Part shown: positions 1-11,282 of the stretch, in pieces
How positions within the stretch are numbered: position 1 is the first letter of the stretch
Layout of the letters: every line of letters starts with the position of its first letter
Source of the DNA: Spirodela intermedia
Taxonomy: Eukaryota; Streptophyta; Magnoliopsida; Alismatales; Araceae
Direction: 5' to 3'
DNA length: 64,000 nt
Assembly (NCBI GenBank): GCA_902729315.2
Contig: LR746268.1
Coordinates: 6,121,501-6,185,500 of the forward strand
Program-made: the position numbers and the translations under genes
Notes under the pieces: generated by a model
What the model saw: the letters and a program-made list of their open reading frames with translations, nothing else
What the model was told of the DNA's origin: nothing
Databases searched by the model: none

Positions 1-987
1 TCGACTGAGTAGAAGAACGATGAGAATGAAGAATACTTGGAACATATTCTAGTCACAATTTGTCTATGTTTGGCAGATGTGTTGTTACAAAAAGTATTGG
101 ATGAAGATATTCTAGAGAAGTTTTGGGCTAAACTTGAGAAAAAAATTATGATAATATTATTTACAGGTCAGTTATATTTGAAACGTAAGTTATATATTTA
201 ATGTTTGAGGAAAGGTACGACTGTTATTGATGATATGAATAAATTCACAAAGACTGTTATAGATATAAAAATATTGGTGTTAAAATAGAAGATAAAGATG
301 AAGTCATGTTACTCCTATGTTCTTTACCTCTTTTGTAAGAGAATTTTGTGGAAACTTTTATGTTTGGCAAATATGATATTATAGTAGAAGATTTCAATGT
401 TGTACTTAACTCAAGTGAGTTGAAAAAAAATATCATGATACTCAAGAAGATGATTGAGCAGACGACTTGATAGTTCGAGAAAAAGCGGAAAAAGAACATG
501 GTTAAAAGGGTAGATTAAGATTGAAGTCCAAATCAACGAAGAACTTTCACTATTATGAGTGTAATTAGAAAAGCCACATCAAAAAAAAAAATTCGAAGTT
601 GAAGGGAAAAAGAAAAGAGTTTTTTGATGCTGTGAATATCGTTCAAAAGAAGACTGACCTTGGTGAAACTTTTTTGTCATTTTTTACTAGATTTTTAATG
701 ATGACTAGATTCTTGATACATGATGTACCTACTATATGTGTCTCCACTAAGACTAGTTTTCTACTTACACACTAGTAAATAGTGATATTGTGGCATTGAG
801 TGATGACAATATTATTAATATTGTAAAAACAGACATAATACAGATCAAGATATACAATGGTGACATCATGACTTTGAAAAGGAGACATATTCCAAAGTTG
901 AAGAACTTGATCTCTTTAGGTACTTTAGATAAGCAATGATACAAATATTCTTCAAGTAATGATATTCTATGAGTTTCTAGAGGTGTT

Positions 988-3786
988 ATGGTTCGGATAA
1001 AGGTGAAGATGATCAGAATTCTTTATCATCTATTTGGACACACTATTATAGATAGTGTGAATGTGATTGAAGATTTAGATATTTCTACTCAATTATGGCA
1101 TATGAGGTTGCGTCATATGTGTGAGCGAGGTATGACGGAGCTAAGTAAACGTGATTTACCTGTAGGTCAAAAGACTAATAAACTAGACTTTTGTGAGCAC
1201 TGTGTTCAACATATAGTGTAGAGTGAGGTTTAGTACTGCAGTCCATTGAATCAAGGGTACAGAAGATTACATCCACTCTTATCTTTGGAGTCCTACTCTA
1301 ATTATCTCAAAGAACGGTGTAAGTTATTTCTTGACTTTTATTAATGACTTTTCTAAGAAAGTATGAGTACACTTTCTTAAGAAGAAGAGTGAGGTGCTCA
1401 TCATATTCAAACAATAGAAGATGTTGATTGAACGACAGACTGGAAAGTAGATCAAGCGCTTTCATATTGACAATAGTATGAAATTTTGTTTGAATGATTT
1501 TGATGAGTTATGTAGGAACGAATGTATTATTCAGCATCACACTATAGTGAGAACACTACGACAAAATGAAGTTGCAGAATAGATGAACATAACATTTTTA
1601 GAGCATGCTAGAAGCATACTATCTCAAGTGGGTTTGTCAAAGGACTTTTGGGTAGAAGCTATTCACACAACTTTCTACTTGGTTAACAAATCTCCATCTA
1701 CGGTCATTGAGTTGAAAATTCTTGAGGAAGTATGGTTTGGTTCTCTTATCGATTACTCTCACCTTAGAATTTTTTATTGTTCTGTGTATGCTCATGTCAC
1801 AGGTGACAAGTTGGAGCTAAGGGTGAAGAAGTGCATATTCATGAGTTATGCACAGACATAGGGTGTGAAGAGGTATTGGTTGTAATGCACTGATCTTCTA
1901 TCACCAAAGTTTATGATCAAAAGAGATCTAACCTTTGATGAGTTTGCGATATTCAAAAGAGAGAGAAGTCAATAACAAATGAAGGAGATCAAGTTAGTAG
2001 CAAGTAAAGAGAGTTAGAGGTGAAGCTCTCAGACAATATAGTGTAAGAGGAGACAACTAAAGTTCAAGAAGAGTCAGAGAATATAGCAATAAAGGAAGTC
2101 CCTCAACGGTAGCCTAATATTACAAGGGATAGGCAACGACAGATGATCAAACCAACTAACATGTACTATGATATGGTAGCTTTTGTTTTATCTATTGTAG
2201 ATAAAGTTGGAGGGACAGAATCATATTCTTACAAAGAGATTATGATTATCGATGACTCTTCAAAGTGGTAATTGGCCATGCAAGAAGAGATGGAGTCTCT
2301 AGAGAAGAACAAGATATGAAAGCTTGTGAAGATACCACCTAGTTAAAAAATTGTGAGGTGCAAGTGAGTCTTCAAGAAAAATGAAGAAATCATGGCTAGA
2401 GATGGTGTTAAATTCAAAGTACATTTGGTGGCGAAAGGCTTCACATAGCAATAAGGCATTGATTTCAATGAGATTTTCTCTCCTATGGTAAGACATACAT
2501 CAATTCGTATCTTGCTAACTATTGTTGTTTCACTTAATTTAGAGTTGGAGTAGATAGATGTAAAGACAATATTCTTACATGGTGAGCTAGAGGAGGAAAT
2601 CTATATGTATTAGTCAAAAGCTTTTGAAAGTTTTAATAAAGAAGACTATGTGTGCATGTTGAAGAAATATTATATTATTTGAAATAGTCTCTAAGACAGT
2701 GGTACGAGAGGTTTTATATATTTATATTGACTCATAATTACTTGCGAAGTGATTATGATAGTTACATGTATCACATGAAACTTTTAGATGATTCACATAT
2801 ACATTTATTATTATATGTTGATGACATATTAATTGTTGTCAAGAACATGTCAGATATTGACCACTTGAAGTCTCAGTTGAATGGTGAATTCAAGATGAAG
2901 GATCTTGGTGTAGCAAAGAAGATATTAGGCATGAAGATATATAGAAATTGTAGCACAAGAAACTTGTACTTATCTCAAAAATAGTATATAAAGAGGGTGT
3001 TGGAGCGACTTGGCATGATAGGATGCAAAGCTGTAAGTACTCCATTGGCAGCTCATTTCAATTTGTTTGCTGAAGATTCATTGAAGATAAAGAAGGAAAT
3101 AGAGCTAATGAATAGAGTTCCATATGTGAGTGCAGTGAGAAACATTATGTATGTTATGGTATGAACTCATCCAAATATTTCTCATGTTGTTAATGTGGCC
3201 AGCATGTACATGAGAATCTTAGAAAGATGTACTGAGAGGTTGTAAAGTAAATTCTTTGTTATCTAGGGGTGCTTCAGATGTGAACTTGATATTTCAGAAG
3301 AGAAGTAGTAACGATAGCCAATTGGCTAACTATGTGGATTCATATTATGTTGGTGATCTGGATAAGAGGAGATCTTTGACAAGTTATGTGTTTACTTTTT
3401 CAAGTCATGCCATTAGTTGGAAGGTTATCCTATAGTCTACAGTGACTCTATCAACGACATAAGCTGAATATATGGTAGTGATAGAAGGAGTGAAAGAAGT
3501 TTTATGACTTTAGGATTTGGTTGATGACTTTGGTTTTGTATAGAAGACGACTCCAATGTACTATGACAATCAAAGTGTTATACATTTGACTAAGAATCAA
3601 ATGTTTTATGAGAAAACAAAATATATTGATGTCAAATATCACTTTGTTCGTAATGTCATTATGCAAAAAAAGGTTGATGTGAAGAAGGTTCATACAACGG
3701 AGAATCTCATAGACATACTTACAAAAACACTTTCCTCAAATAAGTTAGGGCATTGCCTAAACTTGATTAGCTTATGGAGCACATGA
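988..3786 (+). pseudogene. Copia polyprotein relic (GAG-pre-integrase, integrase, RT, RNase H)
   Basis: The 988-1,221 piece has the LWHMRLRHM-type histidine region and a CEHC zinc-type ending typical of the domain before integrase. The 1,583-1,861 piece matches the integrase core (ARSILSQVGLSKDFWVEA). The 2,727-2,984 piece has LLLYVDDILIV, the RT catalytic segment. The 3,556-3,786 piece has the RNase H run YYDNQSVIHL followed by a conserved HTTENLIDILTK tail. Stops between the pieces show it is not translatable as one polyprotein. Confidence 0.9.
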
Positions 3787-3799
3787 GGAGAGCCTTAAT

Positions 3800-4408
3800 A
3801 GGGTAATGACGACTACGAACATGATGAAGAATTGAGCTCGAAAAGCCAAGCCAAGAAGAGAATTGTCATTTAATGTGACTTTTTTTTTTTTTTGAAGCTA
3901 CCACATTAAATACTTGCATTTAATGCAAAGAGTAAAAATAGAGAGCGAGGAAGAAATAGTCAGCCGAAAGGCCGATTCTCACAAATTCAACAGCCCATTC
4001 ATGGGCTAGAGTAGTCTACGAAGTAGAATGGTGCAACTGGAAGAAAGGGAAACCATTTGGCACACTTTCCAATATTCTTGCTGACACAATTACTGTGGTG
4101 GCTGCGAGGTGACTATAAATAAACAGTCACCTCCCCTCATGCAGAACAACATAGAACAACCCCCTTCTACCTTTGTTTCACCATAGAGAGAGAGAGTTTG
4201 GGAGAGAGCTTACAAGGAAGATCTCTCGAGTTTGTGAGTACATCAGAGGGCCAAAATCAAGGATCTATTCCTTGGGATCTTGGAAGAGTCAAGATCAAGG
4301 ATCAAGTTTATGTTAGTACTCTTGTCGTGAGTTGTTCTTTCTTCTATCTTACTTCACATCATGAGCATCACTTCTGCTGAAGCCCATATAAGATGTCTTG
4401 TTGTAACA
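3800..4408 (+). repeat. 3' LTR of the left-arm copia element
   Basis: It starts just after the RNase H stop and a purine-rich tract; the exact first base is uncertain (about 3,800-3,807). It ends with TAACA at 4,408. A TATA-like ctataaataa at about 4,111 sits in a short inverted repeat (gaggtgact/agtcacctc). The same terminal sequence occurs in the right arm at 35,675 and 40,263, confirming it as an LTR terminus. Confidence 0.75.
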
Positions 4409-6110
4409 TAGACTCGCTCAGTGCAGGGTGAGACCCTTGTAAGTCTCGTCAATCAAGGAACGGTGCAAGTACCACTTGGAGGTGTCAAGGAACGGTGGAC
4501 ATACAATTGACTATGGCGATGGTCGACGTCCTCATGAATTACAAGAGCATTAACACACCTATGTCAAGTGGTGTCAAGTATTGATAAGATTAGAAATCAA
4601 CACCTCACTATCACACTAGCCACAATGGCTTCAAAGAGAGGCATGGTACCAATTGTGGAAATAGCTTTCACAATGTCTAAGGGAGACCCAAGACTATTGC
4701 AGTGACACAATAGAGTCAACAACATACGAGTGTATACAAGAGACTAACATGACTAACAAACTCAAATTGATCCACATTGAAGTTAGCATCAACTGTTAAC
4801 CCAATTTTGCGATGAATAAAAGGACATGAGAGAGATGTGTCTTGATATTACCTGATGGTGTCACAAAGCGATAGTCAAATTAGGAATGTCAACTTGGCGA
4901 CAAGTACACAAATCGGTGTCATGCATGGCGCTCTATTATTAGAGGTCAAAATGTGGAAAGGCACAATTGATTTTATGATGTTGTCAATAGATAACTTTGA
5001 AGTAATCGTCAATAAGGATCTTCTCATTCGTTCATGCACATGGGTCATTCTCTACTTAGTTTTCCTTCTTGTAAAAGAGTAAAGTTCTTATTTTGTCTTG
5101 AGAACACAAGAGGTCCAATGAGGCCTACAGATGTTCTTATCATTTTTATCTCCAAGATAGCTTGAAGAAAGAAGAAGAAATCTTCCTTGTGACACTTTGA
5201 AAGTAGAATGATCGACTCTCACTAAGACTGTGGCTAATATAGGTGAGCAAACATCTAATGCTCATTGTCGTAGTGAGCATATGTGGTGCTTGCCAACAGA
5301 GAAGAAGTGACACACACTATTGATTTGTTGATGTGCATATAGGTGGTCAACCGCAATGGGCGTATACACAGATGCACTTGGCATGAGAATGACATATACA
5401 ACGATGGACATCAATACACCACAAAAATTCTCGCCTAGAGTTGTCCTTTTACAGGAGTTTAAAGATGTCATGTTTTGCCAACTTGATTGCTACCTCAGTG
5501 CAAGGTAGACCATTACATTCAACTCATGTTTGATTTATGACCACATATGCACGTATCATACAAGAAACCTAAAAGTTATTTTGATGAACTATATCAAAAG
5601 TTGTCAAGACGTATTTGTCCCTCAAAGTCGCCATATGATATTTCCATCCTATTATAAAATAAGAAGGATGGGTCCCCATAGTTGTGCGTGGACTATTGAA
5701 CACTAAATAAAGTCACGATCAATAATAAATATCCAATGCCTAATATTCATGATTAAATAAATACTCGTGTATTAAATAAAGTCACACGATCATACAAAGA
5801 ATTATTAGACCGATTAAGTGGTGCCAAATATTTTATTCGTGATGGACCTGAAGTATTGTTATCATCAAGTCCATATCAAGAAACGTGATAAGCAAAAGAC
5901 GGTGTGCATGATATCTTACATCTCATTTGATTTTACGGGTGATGATTTTCAACCTCACCAACGCCACTACCATATTTTGCATTTATCTTAATGTTTGAGA
6001 GCATCGATAAGTTCATCGTCGTATACCTAAATGATATATGGATTAATATTAAAAACATATATGAGCATAAAGCACATATGCGCGAAGTGTTTCCTCACAA
6101 ATATGAGTAT
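4409..6110 (+). mobile_element. Ty3/gypsy pol fragment (protease to reverse transcriptase), left arm
   Basis: Codon-level similarity to Ty3/gypsy pol is visible in broken frames. A protease-like stretch lies at 4,855-5,082 (KGTIDFMMLSIDNFEVIVN). RT pieces lie at about 5,805-6,110, including LSGAKYF, LTNATTIFC and a KFIVVYLND stretch that stands where FVVYLDD is expected. The active-site DD has decayed to ND, and many stops are present. Its right edge abuts the 3' flank shared by the LTP genes at about 6,100. The step in identity between the two arms falls inside this fragment. Confidence 0.75.
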
Positions 6111-6284
6111 TAAAAGGGCTGATATCAGCCCATAAGTTTTTACATCGAAATTTGAAGGTGATCCGTCACAGCAGGTCAAATCGATTGACCTGAATTACCA
6201 CCTTATTCGAAGCTTATTTATAATCTCCACGGCGAGCTATCTCCCCCCGTAGATCTGCAGCTCCTTCCTCCTCGTCATTCATCT

Positions 6285-6699
6285 TCATGGAGTAGTGATG
6301 CCTGAAAACAAACAAGTACGAGGGGAGAAAGGCGTCAGGAGCAGGGGAAGACCCGCAGACGCTTAGTCAAGATGGTTCCTACTTACTTCCACACTTGTAG
6401 TGGGAGGGAATGGGGCGCCCGCAGCCCTTCATGATCTTGACTAAGCGGTCAACGCCGACGAGCGCCGCCACCTCGGGGGTTATCAGGGGACACACGCACT
6501 CCAGGTGGATGACGCGGATGCGCTGGCAGCACTCTTTGCTGGGGGGGAGCCCGAAAAGCAGCTGCCTGCAGGCGTTGAGCCCGAGCGTGGTCTCCCGCTC
6601 GCATTGGCTCGCGCTCAATTTGGCCGAGGCGGGCGTGGCGCCTCCCAGCGCCACCGCCACAGCCAGTACCAGAACTACGGCGAGCACACTCCTCTCCAT
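6285..6699 (-). CDS. Secreted 8-Cys lipid-transfer-like protein, copy A (two exons)
   Basis: Exons are 6,387-6,699 and 6,285-6,301. The protein begins MERSVLAVVLVL, has a hydrophobic signal peptide ending near ASA, and carries the eight-cysteine motif of the prolamin/LTP superfamily with spacing C-X10-C-X12-CC-X9-C-V-C-X22-C-X9-C. The short CC-to-CXC gap and hydrophobic residue in CXC resemble type-2-like rather than type-1 LTPs. A perfect GTAAGT donor and a TTTTCAG acceptor bound an 85-base intron near the stop, a position known in LTP genes; splicing changes the end from GSK to GSITTP. I chose the ATG after GAGTC because it starts the signal peptide. Family role is lipid binding in the apoplast; the substrate is unknown. 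Identical in protein to copy B. Confidence 0.85.
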
Positions 6700-7330
6700 G
6701 ACTCTTCTTCCCGCACTGCTCCGCACAGGTCCCGCCCTCTGGTTTTTGTAGGCGACGCTCGCTCGTGTTTACGCACGGTTTCCTGGAAATTACCCATTGG
6801 AGCAAGTGGCGGCCCCCCGGAAATTCTTGGACGCCGCAGTTTCTCTGTGGATTTTACCACGAAGGCTTCGATGGAGCCGGACATGGAAATTGTTCGATCG
6901 GAATGAATTCAAGTTTGACCCGTCCTGCGAGGAGAGGGGCTTCTGGTCGAGCCTGGGCCCTGTCTTTGACTCGTGCTTGCCTGCTTCCGATGGAGCGCAT
7001 GCCGGAGGAGTGTCGGGTAGGCGGCACCGCCCGAGCTGGCAGTAGGAATGGGGAGTGGGGTTGCCTTGCTCATTGACGATATGCCATGGTTTGTGACTAT
7101 AAAGCAGTGCCGTCTAGAAGAAAGAGAGAGACGAAGGGATCCTTGAATCTCGCAGCGTTGCCTTGCCGTTTTCTTTGTCTTCTTCTCCAATTCTCTCCCC
7201 TTTTTCACCCCTCTCCTCGGAGTGTACCCTGCTTTGTTTCTCTGGGGGTCTTGTTTTCATTTGTTGGTCACTCGTCTTTTCGCTGTGGGCGGAGCAAGTC
7301 GGTCGGACCCCGATAGACGCTTTTCACTCC
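6700..7330. promoter_or_regulatory. Shared upstream region between LTP copy A and a lost TCP11 start
   Basis: The sequence upstream of the minus-strand LTP gene is common to all LTP copies (landmark tttatagtcacaaaccatgg near 7,096). From about 7,190 to 7,330 it matches the leader of the intact TCP11-like gene at 45,050-45,175, including the ggagcaag motif. The start codon there is ATA (7,313-7,315) where the intact gene has ATG, and homology stops a few codons later. The head-to-head promoter is thus preserved, but the TCP11 side no longer leads to a gene. Confidence 0.65.
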
Positions 7331-8340
7331 TCCAGCCTCAATGAGCGAGGTTCCTGCTACGGGGCCTCGGCGAACGAAAACGTCTACGCTCGAAGGGCAT
7401 ACCGCTGTGGTAGGGCACGCATGGGTCGGCATTGCACCCGCGTCGAGTGTGGCAACATGGCATGACATACTCGGCATGAAAGGTGCACGGACGTGCGTGG
7501 CAGGGACTGAAGGAAAGAACCCTCACGAACAGGAAGAAGAGAAAAAGATTTCAAGCAAACATCGTCTTATTCTTCTACTGTAGGAAACGTCGAACATATA
7601 AAGGAAATCATCCATGGCGTGGTCAGTAACGACCTTGCCAAATAAGCGGCACGAGGGACCCAACTGTCCCATGAACAGTTCAAAGAACAGGGTAGAGAAA
7701 AATAAGGAAAAAAAACGAAAACAGTGAAGATTCCGTCTTCCTGATCTGTCGCCGCAGATGACGCCCTACCATCAGCGTCGAGCTTATTCCATCATGGACC
7801 CCCCTAGTGAGGTTTGAGGTCCTAGCGGGTATCACCAGCGCTGGTACGGTACAGCATGGCATCAGCACACCAATCGCTTGGAGTGGTGTGTGCAGGGGAC
7901 ACATGACAGAGTACTGCATGGATGCAGTGGGTGCACATGCGAGACAAACAATGTGTGCAGTGAGTGAGATGTGTTCACGGGACGTGAACGTAACTATCAT
8001 GGTATTACCGACACGATCACTTCATTGTCAGCAGACATCAGACAACAACCTTCTACAGGGGTTATCGGATCTGAACCAGTGCTCCTGAGGAGAGAGTCTA
8101 ACGGCCGCTGATAACTTCCTTCCTCCGTGCCTACAGCAGTTCTCGACTCACCGCGGTGAAGGTTGTCAATGAATGGATCCCCTTGGACAGGCATATTTAC
8201 GCTTCCCACTGTTCTAGCGTTCAGACCCGCAAACTGCGCATCCTGCATGATATACCACTGTTCTTGTGGTCTAGATTGTGGGTCAACTAGTAATTGGATA
8301 TCGCCCCGTTGAACATTACGGGTGCCCACAGTACATAAGT
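7331..8340. other. Unassigned arm sequence, no recognisable gene
   Basis: Several frames of about 100 codons are open here, but none shows a recognisable domain and frames overlap on both strands. The mirror segment at 31,743-32,752 appears identical, so conservation between arms says nothing about function. It may be the interior of an unrecognised retroelement or an intergenic segment. Confidence 0.4.
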
Positions 8341-8935
8341 CACCAGGTCACCAGGTGAGGTGAAAACTAGGAACATACATGCCACTCAAAGAAGTCTCAG
8401 AGTATACTTTAGTGTTCACATCTTTCCCACGTGTTCCCAACAGGGAGTTTAGTAGTAGTGGCGCTAGGCCCATGAAGCAAACGGTCATAAGGGATGGGAG
8501 GGTCAGTGTACGGTCCATGATTCCCTGGGCTGAGTCTCCACGTTGAAGAGGAGGCATGTGATCGGCCTCGGCTGCGAAGGGTGGCAGCAGGCCAGCTGAC
8601 CTAAAAGGATCTGTGTCAACTGCACTGCCGAGAATATGTTCTCCCTCCAACTTTCGGTTTGGCATTACTCATGTTTATTGGCTATGGCAACGGCCAAGTA
8701 AAAGAGGCAAGCTAAGACAATCTCTAGTTATCAAGGGATCTCTCTATCTAATAGGGAAGGGGTTATACTATCTAGTTAAGGAAGGAGTTGGCTTGAATTT
8801 CTCCCGTATATATAGGGGTTGGTTGCAGTACAGTGGCCACTCTGTTAGAGCAAGATAATACCGCCTCACGGCAATTAAAATTTCTTGTAGCACGCAATAA
8901 CTTCATCAACAATTCAACCCCCCTTTGCCATGTAC
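8341..8935 (+). repeat. LTR-like sequence (probable Ty3/gypsy), left arm
   Basis: A promoter-like cccgtatatataggggttgg motif at about 8,803-8,822 and the following C-rich segment before a gag remnant resemble a plant LTR and leader. The left edge has a tandem caccaggt repeat. The termini are not resolved. The mirror is at about 31,148-31,742. Confidence 0.45.
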
Positions 8936-9639
8936 ACTTACCAAGAAGTCACATGCTGACAAGAGCGCAACTGATGGAAGGGTCATTAGTGATGTAAGTC
9001 GCAGTTTCTCGAGTTTGGATTTTGGTCGAGAGGGTGAGCCACTTTCACATGATTGACAACAACTCACTACTAAGATTCACACAAATAGAGATTAGATATA
9101 GTTGCAATTAACGGTCATATAGCGTCTATAAATTTGAAATGCTTCTATTGAGTAGTGAAAACTCTAAATAACAAGTTTTTTCGTGCCGAACTTTATTTCT
9201 TGGTACGCCGGTTGGACAATACTAAGAAATTAACTACCATCACAATAAGTCTCGAGGGTAAGGCCCAGTGAAGATTTAAACAGACAAATGAATAAGAGCC
9301 CCTTAAGGACTGGAAGGACCATGCCAACTAGCTAATGACCCCACCGTAAAGCGAAATCAGTGTGGTAGTCCAGCCTTGACACCACGCGCCCATCTTCAGC
9401 CTTGGGAGTAGTGAACCCAGTGATCACGGCAGGGGAGGATACATCCCTCCTTCAACTGGAGATTCCTATCTTCTCAAGTGAAGACCTCGCCCAGTGGTCA
9501 TACCAAGTTATGTCCTACTTCAAAACGAACCACGCTTAAAAGGACCACTGAATCCAAATAGTTGTGATGAAGATGAAAACCGATACACTCTTACGGTATG
9601 TGTGGATAGTGAAATAGCGCCCTTTTCGTGACTGATTGG

Positions 9640-10160
9640 ATTTTTGAACTCAACTCTTGACTCACTTTGATCACCCCTATCTTAGGGACTTTTACCACGA
9701 ACTTTTCAACCTAAAACAGTATGGCATAGTGCCTGAAGTTTGTCGGGAGTTCGAGGCGACTGCTCAATGGTTATACTCAACTCCATTCCTATCGAGACTA
9801 CTTACTGGTGTGCATACTATGGGGGGCTATGCTCAATGGTTTGAAAGCATAAATTGTTGTGGAAATCGAGATTTTCAAGATAACTAGATTGAAAGAAACA
9901 TTAGAATTAGCCTGGGTGACAGAGAGTTGGTTTATACACCTATGGTCAATGTGAAACTTGAAGCGCATTAAATTACCGACCATAGTGCAGTTGGGGTTCG
10001 GGGCATTGGCAGTAGTAGCAAGAGATGATTGAGGCTTACTGATGCAAAATTGCAAGATCGCAAGTCAAGAGAGATATGTTTTCACTGTGGTAAAAATTTT
10101 AGCCCATGTCATCACTGCAAATAAGCAAGTAGCAAGCTAGTGAAAACAACACTTGGCGGG
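9640..10160 (+). pseudogene. Ty3/gypsy gag relic with CCHC zinc knuckle, left arm
   Basis: The stretch near 9,657-9,887 (YHELFNLKQYGIVPEVCREF) resembles the capsid-proximal part of plant Ty3/gypsy gag. At about 10,050-10,120 the frame gives SREICFHCGKNFSPCHHCK, a zinc knuckle of the type found at the end of gypsy gag. Stops occur throughout. Downstream to about 10,430 the sequence has no clear protease, so the element is cut off here. Confidence 0.7.
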
Positions 10161-10487
10161 ACTACTAAGATGGTCTCCTTATCACAAGTTTAGGTCTCTC
10201 TCCTAAAATAAAGCTATGTATTGACTTCTCACATGCTAAAGATGAGAGGTATTGTACCCAATAGGGAAATGTCTCTATTGGCAGACCCTAGGGTTACCAA
10301 TTTTTAGTTCAACAACAATCGCCTAAGAACTTAAACTACTTGTGGATGAGACATTTGTTGATGCCCTTGGCTTCGACGCCGCTAGCTCAGCCGGTAGTGA
10401 TGGCAGCAGTAGCTGGTGCCAGATCCGTCTTCAAGTGAAAGAGATAGTTGAAGAGATACTAACTGTTTGACTCATTTTGGATCTAAT

Positions 10488-11135
10488 TCAGATGGAAGAT
10501 GGCTCGCATATGAGCCTTCTCTTCTTGCAATCCTCGAGCGCATATTCTTCCCAATCGTTCTTCACAGTCTCTGTAGATGTCACAACATATTGTTCACTGC
10601 TACCACCTTTTGTCCCTGGACTTTGCACCACAATCTCTTCTTTTATAGACAGATTGCTACTCGAATAGTTCATGTCATTAAAACCAAATTCCAATTCTCT
10701 TCTCTTTGTCCTTCCGATAGAATTTCCTTCAGCACGAGAAAAAGAGTACCGTATTTCTTCTTTATGATTTAACTCACGAGATCCCCAAGACGGTACCAAT
10801 CCTAAATATCTAAGCTCATGTTCCCGAGATAAATGACAGATAAATCCAAGTGTGCGGATGAATCATTTGATGAACGCTGGTAAGCTCCTGTCCTTACAGG
10901 ATTCTCTGGCTCATTAAGGAGATAATCAAGCCCAGAAGGTTTCTCCTCAATAATAAAACTCCCATAGGAAGCTCGTTGATGATGTTTTCTCCACTTTTGG
11001 TATCGGCATCCTTTTGGATCTCATACATGAGCAAGAACCATAATCCCCATAGGCATGTAATGTCCTAGGAACACGGGTTTTAGGAGGAAGAAATGACTGT
11101 TTTCTACCTTCATCCCACATTTCTAAAGTTAGCAC
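10488..11135 (-). pseudogene. Unidentified coding-like relic, left arm
   Basis: The minus strand holds two open segments (11,135-10,947 and 10,799-10,488) with a further protein-like stretch between them in another frame ([16 protein letters not shown]). The composition is that of a real protein (charged, Ser-rich, PPKTRVPRTLHAYGDYGS), unlike the flanking introns. I do not recognise the family. It lies just beyond the TCP11-like intron homology and may be a captured gene fragment with frameshifts. It is identical to 28,948-29,595. Confidence 0.45.
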
Positions 11136-11282
11136 TCATTTTGTATTTCCTATACCTAAAGGGCTACAACAACATGTTGAAAAAATAAGAAGGCTGAATT
11201 GACAAAGAGTCATACGATGGAAATGATGGGCATGACCTGGAGAGTCCGCCCAAATACGTAAAAGTATGCATGAAAGAAGTAA

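Larger units (their letters stand above)
1..4408 (+). mobile_element. Decayed Ty1/copia retrotransposon, left-arm copy, 5' end outside window
   Basis: Remnants appear in copia order on the plus strand: gag-like sequence (about 1-700), a GAG-pre-integrase region (988-1,221), integrase core (1,583-1,861), reverse transcriptase with the YVDD active-site motif (2,727-2,984) and RNase H (3,556-3,786), followed by a 3' LTR. Integrase before reverse transcriptase is diagnostic for Ty1/copia. Many stops and frameshifts interrupt the frame, so the element is dead. A sister copy in the right arm (35,675-40,526) is diverged from it, at roughly one residue in seven in the RT segment. Confidence 0.92.
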
